Positions 25,275-33,706 are shown, counted from the stretch's first letter. The stretch: 64,000 bases of DNA from Microbacteriaceae bacterium VKM Ac-2854 (GCA_013205085.1 JABMLH010000001.1:310001-374000); one strand, 5' to 3'. Made by a program: numbers and translations. The notes: a model not told the origin generated them from the letters alone.

Positions 25275-25457
25275 AGTTTGTGGGCGGCGTTCGGAAAACG
25301 ATTGTTTCTGATCGACCCCGAACCGCTCGGGTCGCGAGGTCGGTGAACGCCGGATTCCCGCGGATCCGGACGACGCCATTTTGAATTAGTTCTCAAAAAC
25401 GGCGCCGATCACAACCCGCCGCTGTTGGTTTTTGATCGAGATCGATAGAATTGATCC

Positions 25458-25673
25458 ATGACTTCCGCACACGTCTCGCGCCGCGTTGCTCCCAACGTCG
25501 AGCCGGCGCTGCGTGCCCCCGTGGCCGAGATCATGGCCGAGATCGAGAAGGGCCAGCAGCTCGCCGGTCACTTCCCCTCGGCCGAGGCGCTCGAGCGCGG
25601 CCGTCGCGTTCTCGTGGGGGAGATCACCGCGGAGGACGCCATTCAGGAGCTCCGCGCGAAGTACGGCGTGTGA
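25458..25673 (+). CDS. VbhA-family antitoxin
   Basis: A 71-residue protein. The C-terminal half, AEALERGRRVLVGEITAEDAIQELRAKYGV, is the antitoxin VbhA helical hairpin that sits against the Fic active site. The Ser-xxx-Glu-(Gly/Asn) inhibitory motif of VbhA is only partly kept: GEI retains the Glu, while the position four residues before it is Val. The gene overlaps the Fic gene by 4 nt (GTGA). It should hold the toxin inactive in the cytoplasm. The TTGATCGAGATCGATAGAAT stretch just upstream could contain the promoter. Confidence 0.8.
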   Translation: MTSAHVSRRVAPNVEPALRAPVAEIMAEIEKGQQLAGHFPSAEALERGRRVLVGEITAEDAIQELRAKYGV

Positions 25674-26428
25674 GCGTCGACGACCACTACACGCACCCCG
25701 GCTCGGGCGGAGTTCTCCGGAACCTGCTGAACCTCCGTGACGGAGCCGAGCTGGACCAGGCGCTGAACGAGTTTGCGACGGTCCGATGGGCGCAGCTCGA
25801 ACGCGAGCCGCTGCCCGAACGGTTCAACCTTGCGCAGCTGCAGTACCTGCACCGTCGCCTGTTCGAGGATGTCTACCCGTTCGCGGGAGATCTCCGCGAC
25901 GTCGACGTGCAGGCGCTCGGCGCCGGCATCGCCTACTGCCGGCCCGCGTTCCTGGAGGAGCAAGCCGCGTTCGAGTTCAGGCGGCTGGAGAACGATGGCT
26001 ACCTGCAGGAGCGCAACGCCCAAGACTTCGCCGCCGGCCTTGCGGATCACTGGGGCGAGATCACGGCCCTGCACCCGTTCCGCGACGGCAACACGCGCAG
26101 CCAGAGCGCATTCGTGACCCAGCTCGCCGCCCGAGCAGGCTGGACGCTGCAGTGGAGCGCCGTCGACGTCGACCAACTGCGCGCGCTCCGGCTGGAAGCG
26201 GTCACCCGATCGTCGGCGCCGCTGGCCGGCCACCTCGAAGAGCGGATCCGGCCGGTGGCAGCCGCCTCGGCCGAGGAGCTGCAGCAGCTGCGCTTCCTGG
26301 TCTCCTCCCCGCGCGCTGCAGACGCCGCGACGGACGCGCCGACCGAGGCCCGCTCCGCCCGCGATCGGATGCGCAGCGCCGGATCCTCGCTCGACGAGCG
26401 GCGACGAGATGGGCTCGGACGTGCCTAA
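25670..26428 (+). CDS. Fic-domain toxin (AMP transferase family)
   Basis: A 252-residue protein with a Fic domain over about residues 45-180: LHRRLFEDVYPFAGDLRDVDV is the usual lead-in, and the catalytic loop is HPFRDGNTRSQS (about 136-147). The canonical form is HxFx(D/E)GN(G/K)RxxR, so the catalytic His and the GN are kept but Gly/Lys is Thr and the last Arg is Ser. Fic toxins of the VbhT type modify targets such as gyrase by AMP transfer. Whether this loop still uses ATP is open. The last about 60 residues are Ala/Arg-rich and may be a separate tail. It is translated from a GTG coupled to the antitoxin. Confidence 0.82.
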   Translation: MSVDDHYTHPGSGGVLRNLLNLRDGAELDQALNEFATVRWAQLEREPLPERFNLAQLQYLHRRLFEDVYPFAGDLRDVDVQALGAGIAYCRPAFLEEQAAFEFRRLENDGYLQERNAQDFAAGLADHWGEITALHPFRDGNTRSQSAFVTQLAARAGWTLQWSAVDVDQLRALRLEAVTRSSAPLAGHLEERIRPVAAASAEELQQLRFLVSSPRAADAATDAPTEARSARDRMRSAGSSLDERRRDGLGRA

Positions 26429-27011
26429 TCTCGTCGGCTACGCGTGGGTGTCCACGCAGGAGCAGTTGCTGGATTCGCAGCTGGACGGGCTGCGCTCGGC
26501 CGGCGCCGTGCGAGTCTTCACCGACAAGATCTCCGGCGCCACCACGGAGCGCCCTCAGCTGGCCGAGTGCTTGGCCTCTCTCAACGCCGGCGACGTGCTG
26601 CTCGTCTACAGCATCGACCGGCTCAGCCGCAACATGATCGACCTGGTGACGATCGTCGACGCGCTGCGCGCGCGAGGGATCGAGTTCCGTTCGCTGACGG
26701 AATCGTTCGACACGACCCAGCCCGGGGGAGAGCTGTTCTTCCACGTCATGGCGGCGCTGGCGCAGATGCAGCGCCGGCAGATCTCGGAGAAGGCCCGTGC
26801 CGGCCTTGCCGCCGCTCGCGCACGCGGCCGCGTCGGCGGTCGGCCCACCGTGATGACGCCCGCCCGCATCGAGGAGGCACGCCGGATGCGCGCTGGGGGG
26901 AAGACGGCCGCGCAGATCGCTGACGTGCTCGGGGTCGGCGTTGCGACCGTTTACCGCGCGCTCAACCGGTCACAGGAGGCCGAACCGGCGCCGGCGGAGG
27001 CCAGCGCATGA
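26409..27011 (+). CDS. Serine recombinase (resolvase/invertase), catalytic Arg replaced
   Basis: A 200-residue small serine recombinase. The N-terminal catalytic domain has VGYAWVSTQEQ (nucleophile Ser), YSIDRLSRNMIDLV and AQMQRRQISEKARAGLAAAR (E helix). A C-terminal helix-turn-helix (TPARIEEARRMRAGGKTAAQIADVLGVGVATVYRAL) follows about residues 150-190. The family reads YARVST; here the Arg is Trp (codon TGG, one change from CGG). That Arg activates the scissile phosphate in gamma-delta resolvase, so activity is doubtful. The gene overlaps the Fic 3' end by 20 nt. It points to past mobility of this island. Confidence 0.85.
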   Translation: MGSDVPNLVGYAWVSTQEQLLDSQLDGLRSAGAVRVFTDKISGATTERPQLAECLASLNAGDVLLVYSIDRLSRNMIDLVTIVDALRARGIEFRSLTESFDTTQPGGELFFHVMAALAQMQRRQISEKARAGLAAARARGRVGGRPTVMTPARIEEARRMRAGGKTAAQIADVLGVGVATVYRALNRSQEAEPAPAEASA

Positions 27012-27190
27012 TCGACGCCGTGACCGCCACGATCATCGCCTCTGGCGTCGCGCTCGTCGTCGGGACGTCCGGCATCGTCGCGAACGTGTGGATCGGGGCG
27101 GCTTGTGAATTCGTGAAATGTCGGACGCTAAGCATCGGCTTTGCATCGGGGGCGAGGCCTGTGAGGCTTTGGTCCCGGTCGGGAATGTGA
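27008..27190 (+). pseudogene. Truncated small membrane-protein gene
   Basis: The frame begins in the recombinase stop (ATGA) and reads MIDAVTATIIASGVALVVGT then SGIVANVWIGA, a convincing N-terminal membrane helix. After about residue 31 the sequence turns to nonsense (AACEFVKCRTL...). It looks like the first third of a coupled gene, cut by a rearrangement near 27100. No identity can be given. Confidence 0.4.
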
Positions 27191-27199
27191 AGCAGCGGA

Positions 27200-27225
27200 G
27201 GACCCGAGACGTGCGTCTCGGGTCC
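27200..27225. terminator. Hairpin terminator between convergent genes
   Basis: A perfect 11-bp stem (GGACCCGAGAC with its complement) and a 4-nt loop GTGC, placed to end both the recombinase transcript and the minus-strand gene that stops at 27256. Confidence 0.7.
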
Positions 27226-27255
27226 CCGCTGTTTCAGCGCCGGTCCTCCTGGCTC

Positions 27256-27507
27256 TTACGGGGAGGTCGTGGCGGGTTTGAGTTTTCGGGTGTGTCGCTG
27301 GCTGGTGAAGTACTGCAGGAGCCAGATCGCGGACCCAACGATGGGGAATAGCACTACGATGGCGGTCCAGCCGACGCGGGCGCCAGCAGTGAGATGGCGG
27401 GCCTTGATGATGGTGACGATGGAGATCACGAGGAGGATCGCTGCGGCGATCGGGATCGCCCACCAGAGGAAGTCGTAGGCGGTTGGAATGATCGGGTCTG
27501 TGGGCAT
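27256..27507 (-). CDS. Small two-helix membrane protein, PLDc_N type
   Basis: An 83-residue protein from the ATG at 27507 with GGAGGA upstream. Two membrane helices, FLWWAIPIAAAILLVISIVTI and GWTAIVVLFPIVGSAIWLLQYF, flank a short basic loop (IKARHLTAGAR). The second helix with its VLFPIVGSAIWLL is the mark of the phospholipase-D-nuclease N-terminal domain (PLDc_N), which in Actinobacteria often stands alone. It sits in the cytoplasmic membrane; role unknown. The exported-protein remnant lies upstream on the same strand. Confidence 0.75.
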   Translation of the reverse strand: MPTDPIIPTAYDFLWWAIPIAAAILLVISIVTIIKARHLTAGARVGWTAIVVLFPIVGSAIWLLQYFTSQRHTRKLKPATTSP

Positions 27508-27579
27508 TTCGTTCCTCCTTAGGACGTGGCCAGACTGGCCGAATCGTTCTGGACGTCGAGTTCGATCCACACGTTCCAG

Positions 27580-27909
27580 CTACCAGTGATCGACGTTCCC
27601 ATCGGCGTACCGCGCGATCGTCTAGTCGATGCCGTCGATGACCGACTCCTCGGTCGAGACCGGAGCGGCGGTTACGTCGTAGACGTCCTACTCCCCACCG
27701 GTCACCGATTCCTGCACCAACGCATCTTGCTGCGTTTCGGGAACGGAGAACTTCGTCAGCAGGTCGCGGATGTCCTGCTGCTCCGATGCGGTCAGAGCCG
27801 GCGCCGACGCTTCATCGGCTGATGTCGTCTGCGCCGTCCCGAAACCGGATCCGATCAGGGCAACCATCCCGACTGCTGCGGCTGCCGTGCGTCCAATTTT
27901 CTGCTTCAT
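27580..27909 (-). pseudogene. Small exported protein interrupted by in-frame TAG codons
   Basis: Starts at the ATG at 27909: MKQKIGRTAAAAVGMVALIG, then SGFGTAQTTSADEAS, a Sec-type signal, and DIRDLLTKFSVPETQQDALV. A TAG at 27690-27688 ends the strict frame at 73 residues, but protein-like sequence continues in the same frame: DVYDVTAAPVSTEESVIDGID, TAG (27624-27622), TIARYADGNVDHW, TAG (27582-27580). The extended part fits small actinobacterial exported proteins that read roughly W D ... PVSTE ... G ... T...RFADG. The first TAG probably replaced a Trp codon. I call it a pseudogene. Confidence 0.6.
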
Positions 27910-28678
27910 GGCAATCTCCCCAGTGCCGAGAATTTCTCGCCCGGCTCGCTTCTGGTCTACGCCTCGATGCATACCCCTGCCAAGTTCAATGGTCGTCCGC
28001 TCCTGGGCAGGAAGCGCTCTCCTCCTCGTGTTCGCGGTGACCTCCGAGTTTCCAGGGAATGAGAGAAGATCAAGGATGCGTCCGACGATCGAGCAGGATT
28101 CCGCCGCGAGTTCGTGAGGGAGGTCGTGTCGGTTTTCGATCGTTCACGAGACAGCTCCAGGGCCCTCGCTGCGGGCACGCAGTGCAGCTGCTCGAAGCCG
28201 GAATGCGTAACGCCGAGAACCGGGTTTTCAACCTCACCGAGACGCGCAGCGAGGACGACCCTGTCACCGGCGAGAAAGGCGATCCCTACGCCCCGAGACG
28301 CCGCCCGAACGCTGAACGAGATCTCGCGGCCGAGGCAGAGGGTCGCGCGCTCGTCGGCGCCCACGGCGACCACGATATGGATGTGGCGTTCACTACCTGG
28401 GTCGAGTGCCTCGATGCGATCGACCGGAAGTTCGAACTCGTCGAGTACAACCGCTACGAGCTTTAACGGGCCGCGTCCGCCGCTGATTTCGCGATCGTTC
28501 AGCTCAAGGCCGCCGGCGCTCACGGAAACCTTCGGCAGATGATCCGCAAGACCATCCGAGTGGCTCCGAAGTCGCGACGGCTGCGCCTGCAGCGCGGGTA
28601 GCGGTGACGTCTGAATCGGTGTGCATCCTCTGAGGCCATCGGTCACGATCTCGGAGCCCGCTGCGCGTACGAAGAGGA
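27910..28678. other. Region without an assignable gene
   Basis: Long frames exist on both strands (plus about 28200-28466, with AERDLAAEAEGRALVGAHGD and DAIDRKFELVEYNRYEL; minus about 28600-27957, with IHIVVAVGADERATLCLG). Both have high GC at third positions, so composition does not decide. No domain was recognised on either strand. The DNA between 28470 and 28620 has another protein-like plus-strand piece (AADFAIVQLKAAGAHGNLRQ). It probably holds decayed genes. Confidence 0.3.
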
Positions 28679-29272
28679 TCACGTGATCGCGCCGGTCGAA
28701 TGCTGGCGCGACTCACTCGTCCGATGATGTTGGCAGGGGTCGCGGCCTGGAGGTAGTGATTCGGGCGATTCCCTCCTCGTCGGAAAGCGCCTTGGCCTCA
28801 TTTGGCTGGCGCTGGCGGACAGCAGCAGCTGGGTGCCGTCGTAGTGGTATCGGAGATCGTTGCTGATGAAGCCTTCGAACCAGTCCTGGTGTTCGGTTCT
28901 TTCGTCGCCAATGCAGCCGCTCAAATTGGCGCCGCCTGGACCCGTGAACGTGATGATGTCAGTAGCGGTGGTGAATGATCGCCACGAGCCGAAGCAGGGA
29001 CCGGAGAAGGTGATGATGGGCAGGGTTTCGCCGGCGGTGAGATGCGTGACGATCGGATCCTGACCGAGCCAGGGCAGATCGGTTCCGTTGTTCGATCCGC
29101 CTGTGCTCACGAAGTATGCCTCGGCTGGGATGGTTTCGTTGGAGGTCGTAGGCCACGGGGCCGGGCTGGCCATCTCTGATGAAGCGCCGGGTGCTGCGGC
29201 GTTGCTGCTGCACCCGGCGTATCCAGGGACGGTCCGAACCATTGCTAGCTCAACCTGCCAGATTGGGGTCAT
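28679..29272 (-). pseudogene. META-domain-like lipoprotein remnant
   Basis: The frame contains YAGCSSNAAAPG (a lipobox-like Cys and Ser/Ala linker), LTAGETLPIITFSGPCFGSW, GGANLSGCIGDER and WFEGFISNDLRYHYDGTQLLL, an order that fits a META/DUF306-type exported domain. Only about 20 residues, without a hydrophobic core, precede the Cys, so the signal peptide is lost or mutated. The last about 40 residues are out-of-context. Probably inactive. Confidence 0.45.
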
Positions 29273-29302
29273 AATGGAACCTCCAGCTACCAGGAGGTCG
29301 CG

Positions 29303-29602
29303 ATGGTTCAGCGTCGCTCGCCGAGACAGTCCCTGCTGCTCCAGGAGTTCGGTGCGCACATCCGGCGCTGGCGGGTTGTGAACGGAATGTCGGCGTCGGC
29401 GCTCTCCGAACGTGCGGGCGTCACGCGCGAGACCCTGCGCCACATCGAGAGCGGTGACGGCTCGGCTCGACTCGACTCGGTGGTTGCCGTGCTCAGCGCA
29501 CTGGGTATCGCGGACACGCTCGTCACCGCGGCGGACCCGTTCCGCAGCGACGCGGCGCGCGCGCGAATCGACAGCATTCTCGGTTCCGGCGGGTCGCTAT
29601 GA
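29303..29602 (+). CDS. hipB: HipB-type XRE antitoxin/repressor
   Basis: A 99-residue protein with a Cro/CI helix-turn-helix: GAHIRRWRVVNGMSASALSERAGVTRETLRHIESGDGSARLDSVVAVLSALG spread over about residues 17-68. Such HipB proteins bind the operon promoter and neutralise HipA. The stop overlaps the start of the kinase gene (ATGA). The gap before it is shared with the divergent lipoprotein remnant; CTCCAGCTACCAGGAGG just upstream (29280-29296) is a partial palindrome that includes the ribosome site and could be its operator. Confidence 0.88.
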   Translation: MVQRRSPRQSLLLQEFGAHIRRWRVVNGMSASALSERAGVTRETLRHIESGDGSARLDSVVAVLSALGIADTLVTAADPFRSDAARARIDSILGSGGSL

Positions 29603-30873
29603 CGGCGTTTCCATCGGAGGTTCTGGTCTACCTTGATGATGCACGGATGGGCGTCGTACTCGTCGGCACGCTTCGCCCGTCCTTCGCAGGCGTTCGGAGT
29701 CTCGCGTCGACCTCGTTCCAGTACGAACCGAGCTATCTCGACCGAGCCGGGGCGTTCGCGATCTCGCCCGACCTGCCCCTCCACTCCGCCCGATCGTGGG
29801 CGCCCGACAGCCATGTTCTCTTCGGCGCGTTCGATGATGCCTCTCCGGATGAGTGGGGGACGAAACTTGTCGACGCAAACCACGCCGACCGATATCGGAC
29901 CGACCCGACGCTGGTTCGGCGTCTCGGACCGTGGGAGCACCTGCTCGGCGTCTCCGACTTCTCCCGGATGGGCGCGCTTCGGTTCCGCTCTCGCAACGAT
30001 GAGACCTGGCTCTCCAGCGATGGCGGCGTCGCGAACCTGCACGATCTGGAAAAGATCGTCTCGATCGCAGCGAAGTATGACGCGGACGAAGCGACCGACG
30101 CGGAGGTCGCGTACCTCTCCGGCGTCGCTACGTCACCCGGTGGGACACGTCCGAAGGCGAACGTCGTGACGGAATCCGGGCGACTCGCGATCGCCAAGTT
30201 GCCGCATTCCAAGGACTCCGACATGGACACGGAGCGGTGGGAGGCGCTCGCGCTCACGCTCGCGGCGCGATGTGAGATCCCCACAGCAGCGTGGTTTCTC
30301 CGGCCGGGATCGGCAGAGAAGAGCGTGCTCGTGCTGGAGCGCTTCGACCGCGACGGTTCGTCGCGGATTCCTTACATCTCCGCGGCGACGGCGCTCGGAA
30401 TCGGCGCACATGATCTCGGCCGGTACACCTACGAGCAATTCACGGACCCGCTCAGCGAACTCAGCATCGATCCGCGCCGCGACCTCCGCGACATGTTCAA
30501 TCGAATCGCCTTGACGGTCTTGATCAATAACGTGGACGACCATTGGCGCAACCACGGATTCCTCCGTAGCTCGCGAGGGTGGCGTCTTTCTCCGGTCTTC
30601 GACATCAACCCGAGCACCAGCGTCGGAGTCGTTTCGTCGCGGCCGATCAGTGACCAGGATGATCCCCGCGACCGCGATATCACCAACCTCCTCGCGGTAT
30701 CCGACGCGTTTCGTCTCAGCCGGGCCGAGGGTCGGGAACGAATTCGTCGCATCGCCCGCGTTGTGGCGCAATGGCCGACCGTAGCGGCGGATCTCGGGAT
30801 TCCGCAGTCGCAGCAACGGCGGATGGCGCGGGCGTTCGATTCGGAGAAGCTCACGGCGGCGCAGAGTATCTGA
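29599..30873 (+). CDS. hipA: HipA-family serine/threonine kinase toxin
   Basis: A 424-residue protein with the HipA order: N-terminal subdomain (VLVYLDDARMGVVLVGTLRP), DDASPDEWGTKLV, a glycine loop SGVATSPGGTRPKANV (about 175-190), ATP-binding Lys in LAIAKLPHSKD, and the kinase core LTVLINNVDDHWRNHGFL (catalytic Asp, about 312) with PVFDINPS (metal-binding). In E. coli HipA phosphorylates glutamyl-tRNA synthetase and induces dormancy; the target here is unknown. It is translationally coupled to hipB. All key residues appear intact, so the pair looks functional, unlike much of the surrounding island. Confidence 0.9.
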   Translation: MTAFPSEVLVYLDDARMGVVLVGTLRPSFAGVRSLASTSFQYEPSYLDRAGAFAISPDLPLHSARSWAPDSHVLFGAFDDASPDEWGTKLVDANHADRYRTDPTLVRRLGPWEHLLGVSDFSRMGALRFRSRNDETWLSSDGGVANLHDLEKIVSIAAKYDADEATDAEVAYLSGVATSPGGTRPKANVVTESGRLAIAKLPHSKDSDMDTERWEALALTLAARCEIPTAAWFLRPGSAEKSVLVLERFDRDGSSRIPYISAATALGIGAHDLGRYTYEQFTDPLSELSIDPRRDLRDMFNRIALTVLINNVDDHWRNHGFLRSSRGWRLSPVFDINPSTSVGVVSSRPISDQDDPRDRDITNLLAVSDAFRLSRAEGRERIRRIARVVAQWPTVAADLGIPQSQQRRMARAFDSEKLTAAQSI

Positions 30874-30921
30874 GTTCGCGACCCGACGTCCCCTGCTCCG
30901 CGGGGTCGAAGACGCCCTCCC

Positions 30922-31788
30922 TCACGCGATCCCGGCGGCCTGAGCCACGAGCAGCAGCAGCACCGCCGTCGCGTTCAACGTCGCGTGCGAGACGATCGCG
31001 GCACCGAGGCGCCCCGTCTTCGTGGCGATCCAGCCGTGCACCAGCCCGGCCAGGATCGTGGTGGTCCCGAGGGTGACCACCGTCGCGACGTTCACCATCT
31101 GGTGACCGTGCAGGGCGGCGAACACCAGGGTCGAGATCACGATGCTGAGGATGATCGCGGCGGTTCGACGCGCCTGGGTCGGCACGCCGGAACGCAGGAT
31201 CCGGTTCCGCACCGCTCGCATGATCAACCCGCGGCACAAGATCTCCTCCACGATCGGAGCGACGGCCACGGGGATGAACACGCTCGACAGCGCGAACCAG
31301 AGCGGATCCGGCGCCAGGGCGAGGTTGCCCTGCGCATCCTGCAGCAGCGGAGCGAGCGCGAACAGCACGAAGAAGAGCGTGAAGCGGACGCCGAGTCCGA
31401 GACCGATGCCGATCGGCACGTCGATCCAGCGGATGCGCAGCCCGAAGTCGTCGCGCATCCGGCCCAGCCCACGGTGACGCGCCGCGACGAACGGAACGAT
31501 CAGGGCGACCAGATAGCTGCCGAGGGCTCCCGCGAACGCGATCGGTTCGCTGTAGGGCAGGAGGCCCGACACGATCAGCACGATCAGGATGCCCAGTGGC
31601 GCCGCGATACCGAGCAGACTCAGCGCCGCGGCGCCCAAGCCCCAGCGCACTTCCGGCCGGGGGAGATAGAGCGCGGAGGAGTACGGTTCGTCGATCGACG
31701 GCTCCGGGGCGCGCCACGGCGCGCTCGGGTGCGGCGGATCGAGGATCACGGTCGCGGGATCGGGCGGCGGGAATCCGGCGGCGGTCAT
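30922..31788 (-). CDS. CPBP-family intramembrane glutamic endopeptidase
   Basis: A 288-residue membrane protein with about seven helices. The CPBP/ABI motifs are complete: PIVEEILCRGLIMRAV (EExxxR, about 181-195), FAALHGHQ (FxxxH, about 226) and SHATLNATAV (HxxxN, about 268). Such proteases cut within the membrane; many actinobacterial ones have no known substrate. The N-terminal about 45 residues are a Pro-rich cytoplasmic tail (FPPPDPATVILDPPHPSAPW). It is monocistronic, converging on hipA with a 48-bp gap. Confidence 0.88.
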   Translation of the reverse strand: MTAAGFPPPDPATVILDPPHPSAPWRAPEPSIDEPYSSALYLPRPEVRWGLGAAALSLLGIAAPLGILIVLIVSGLLPYSEPIAFAGALGSYLVALIVPFVAARHRGLGRMRDDFGLRIRWIDVPIGIGLGLGVRFTLFFVLFALAPLLQDAQGNLALAPDPLWFALSSVFIPVAVAPIVEEILCRGLIMRAVRNRILRSGVPTQARRTAAIILSIVISTLVFAALHGHQMVNVATVVTLGTTTILAGLVHGWIATKTGRLGAAIVSHATLNATAVLLLLVAQAAGIA

Positions 31789-31835
31789 CGGAGCAGCTTA
31801 CGAGACGCGTCCGGGCACCGCCGACGGCGTCTCCC

Positions 31836-32771
31836 CTACAGCCGGATCATCCGGCGATAGCTGGACATGGTGATGCCCGTGCGGTCGCGGAACGCCCGAC
31901 CGGCTTGGTCCGCTCCATTGAATCCCGCCTGCTCGGCGATCTCCGCGAGGGATTCGGGCTGGTCGGCATCGCGCAGCAGCTCCGCGAGTCGATCGAAGCG
32001 GATCTCGCGCAGAAGCTGGGCGGCCGTGGTGCCGTGGGCGCGCAGGGTTCGGATGACCGCCGACTCGCTCACGCCCAGGCGCCGCGCCAGGCGCTGCGAC
32101 GTGACCTCCGCGCGCACCTCAGAGGCGATCAGAGCGCGGATTCGGGAGAACAGATCGGCGATTGCCGGATCGCGGGCTCGATCGGCCTCGATCGCCACGC
32201 TCTCGAGCTGGGCGATCATAACGCGTTCGAGTTCGGCCGCCTCGTTGGAGCCCGGCGTCGGCGGGTGAAGCAGGATCGAGGCGACGATGGCCTGAGCGCC
32301 GCGCGCATTGACGTCATCACGGAAATCCTCGGCCGACACTCGCCGGATCGCGTCGATCGCCGGCGTGCTCATCAGCGAGTTCTCGACCCACAGCATGGTG
32401 CTGTGCAAGGGGGCATCCGTCACGTAGTGCATCGCGCTACCGGTGCGGATGATGTGCAGCGAACCCGGCTGCCGCGCGATCGTTCTCCCGTCGATGTTCC
32501 CGATCGCTCGCCCGGCGAGCTGGAACTGGAACAGGGTGACCGCTGATCCGAATCGTCCCGCCGTGTCGGCGTCCCAGACGCCACGGTGCGGAGTCACCCT
32601 GACATCGAGGATGCGTGTGCGGGTCAACGCGACCGTCGACACCCGCATCCGGAACGTCCGCGGGTCCTTCGGATACAGCCGGGTGCCGCTTTCGATCACT
32701 CGCGCGAGACCCTCCTCGCCGACGAACTCGCGCTGAGAGGACGAGAACGACGTGTCGGCGCTCGCGTTCAC
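31836..32771 (-). CDS. AraC-family transcriptional regulator
   Basis: A 311-residue regulator. N-terminal half: FVGEEGLARVIESGTRLYPK, RMRVSTVALTRTRILDVRVTPHRG and IGNIDGRTIARQPGSLHIIR, a cupin-like sensor of the AraC_binding_2 type. C-terminal AraC domain: LARRLGVSESAVIRTLRAHG and LAEIAEQAGFNGADQAGRAFRDRTGITMSSYRR. It overlaps the upstream gene 32768-33706 by 4 nt and is its tandem paralog. Both resemble 15811-16755. No likely structural target lies next to the pair, so they may act at a distance, for example on the RCC1-like genes (inference). Confidence 0.88.
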   Translation of the reverse strand: MNASADTSFSSSQREFVGEEGLARVIESGTRLYPKDPRTFRMRVSTVALTRTRILDVRVTPHRGVWDADTAGRFGSAVTLFQFQLAGRAIGNIDGRTIARQPGSLHIIRTGSAMHYVTDAPLHSTMLWVENSLMSTPAIDAIRRVSAEDFRDDVNARGAQAIVASILLHPPTPGSNEAAELERVMIAQLESVAIEADRARDPAIADLFSRIRALIASEVRAEVTSQRLARRLGVSESAVIRTLRAHGTTAAQLLREIRFDRLAELLRDADQPESLAEIAEQAGFNGADQAGRAFRDRTGITMSSYRRMIRL

Positions 32772-33706
32772 AGCCGCACCAGCCGTCGATAGGCCGACAT
32801 CGTGACACCAGTGCGTTCGCGGAACGCTCGCGCAGCTTGGTCAGCGCCCGCGTATCCCGCCCTCTCGGCGAGGCTCGCCAGGCTCGACCTGCCGTCGTCT
32901 TCGCGCAAAAGCGCGCAGAGCTGGTCGAAGCGCAGTTCGCGCACGAGTTGGGCCAGGCTGGTCCGGTGCGATAGCAGCGAGCGCGTCACCGCGGCGGGCG
33001 TGACGCCGATCGCCTCTGCGATGCCCGCCGGTTCGAGGTCCGTCTCGTCGCGGAGTTCGGCGGCGACCGCGCGGATGCGGGCAAAAAGATTCCCGTGCTC
33101 GCCGGAGGCGGCGCGGCTCGAGGCTGCGATCGTGACCGTCTCGAGCTGCGACAGCAGTACGGCTTCGAGGCCGGCCGCCGCTGCGCTGCCGGGCTCCGGA
33201 GGATCCGAGAGGAGCGACCGAATGATCGCGGTAGCCCCGCGCGCACTGGTGTCGTCCTGGAGGTCGAAGGCGAGCATCCGCCGGAGTGAGTCCACGACGG
33301 AGCCACTGAGCAACCCCATCGGCACCCACAAGCTGACCGAATGCAGCGCCGCGTCGCTCACGTAGTGGAAAGGAACGCCCGATCGCAGCACTTGGATGCT
33401 GCCCGGTCCGCGACTGAGGGTGCGTCCGTCGATGTTGCCGATCGCGCTGCCGGCGAGCGTGAACTGGAAGAACGCGACGCGGCCGCCGAACTGTTCTTCG
33501 GACTCGTCGCGCCAGAAGCCCCGATGCGGTGTGACTCGCATATCGATGACGCGGGTGGCGAGGAGCGGAATCGAGCGCAGCCGCATCCGGAAGCGGTCCG
33601 GATCTTTGGGAACGAACCGTGTGCCTCGTCCGGCCTGCTTCGCGCCTTCGGCGCCGACGAAGTCGCGCGTGTACGCGGGGAATGGGACGGGTGCGTCGAG
33701 GCTCAA
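32768..33706 (-). CDS. AraC-family transcriptional regulator
   Basis: A 312-residue regulator, same subfamily: DFVGAEGAKQAGRGTRFVPK, RMRLRSIPLLATRVIDMRVTPHRGFW, IGNIDGRTLSRGPGSIQVLR, then an AraC domain with IAEAIGVTPAAVTRSLLSHR and LASLAERAGYAGADQAARAFRERTGVTMSAYRR. The apparent start is TTG at 33706 without a strong ribosome site, so the true start may differ. It is the first gene of a two-gene operon with 31836-32771. Confidence 0.85.
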   Translation of the reverse strand: MSLDAPVPFPAYTRDFVGAEGAKQAGRGTRFVPKDPDRFRMRLRSIPLLATRVIDMRVTPHRGFWRDESEEQFGGRVAFFQFTLAGSAIGNIDGRTLSRGPGSIQVLRSGVPFHYVSDAALHSVSLWVPMGLLSGSVVDSLRRMLAFDLQDDTSARGATAIIRSLLSDPPEPGSAAAAGLEAVLLSQLETVTIAASSRAASGEHGNLFARIRAVAAELRDETDLEPAGIAEAIGVTPAAVTRSLLSHRTSLAQLVRELRFDQLCALLREDDGRSSLASLAERAGYAGADQAARAFRERTGVTMSAYRRLVRL

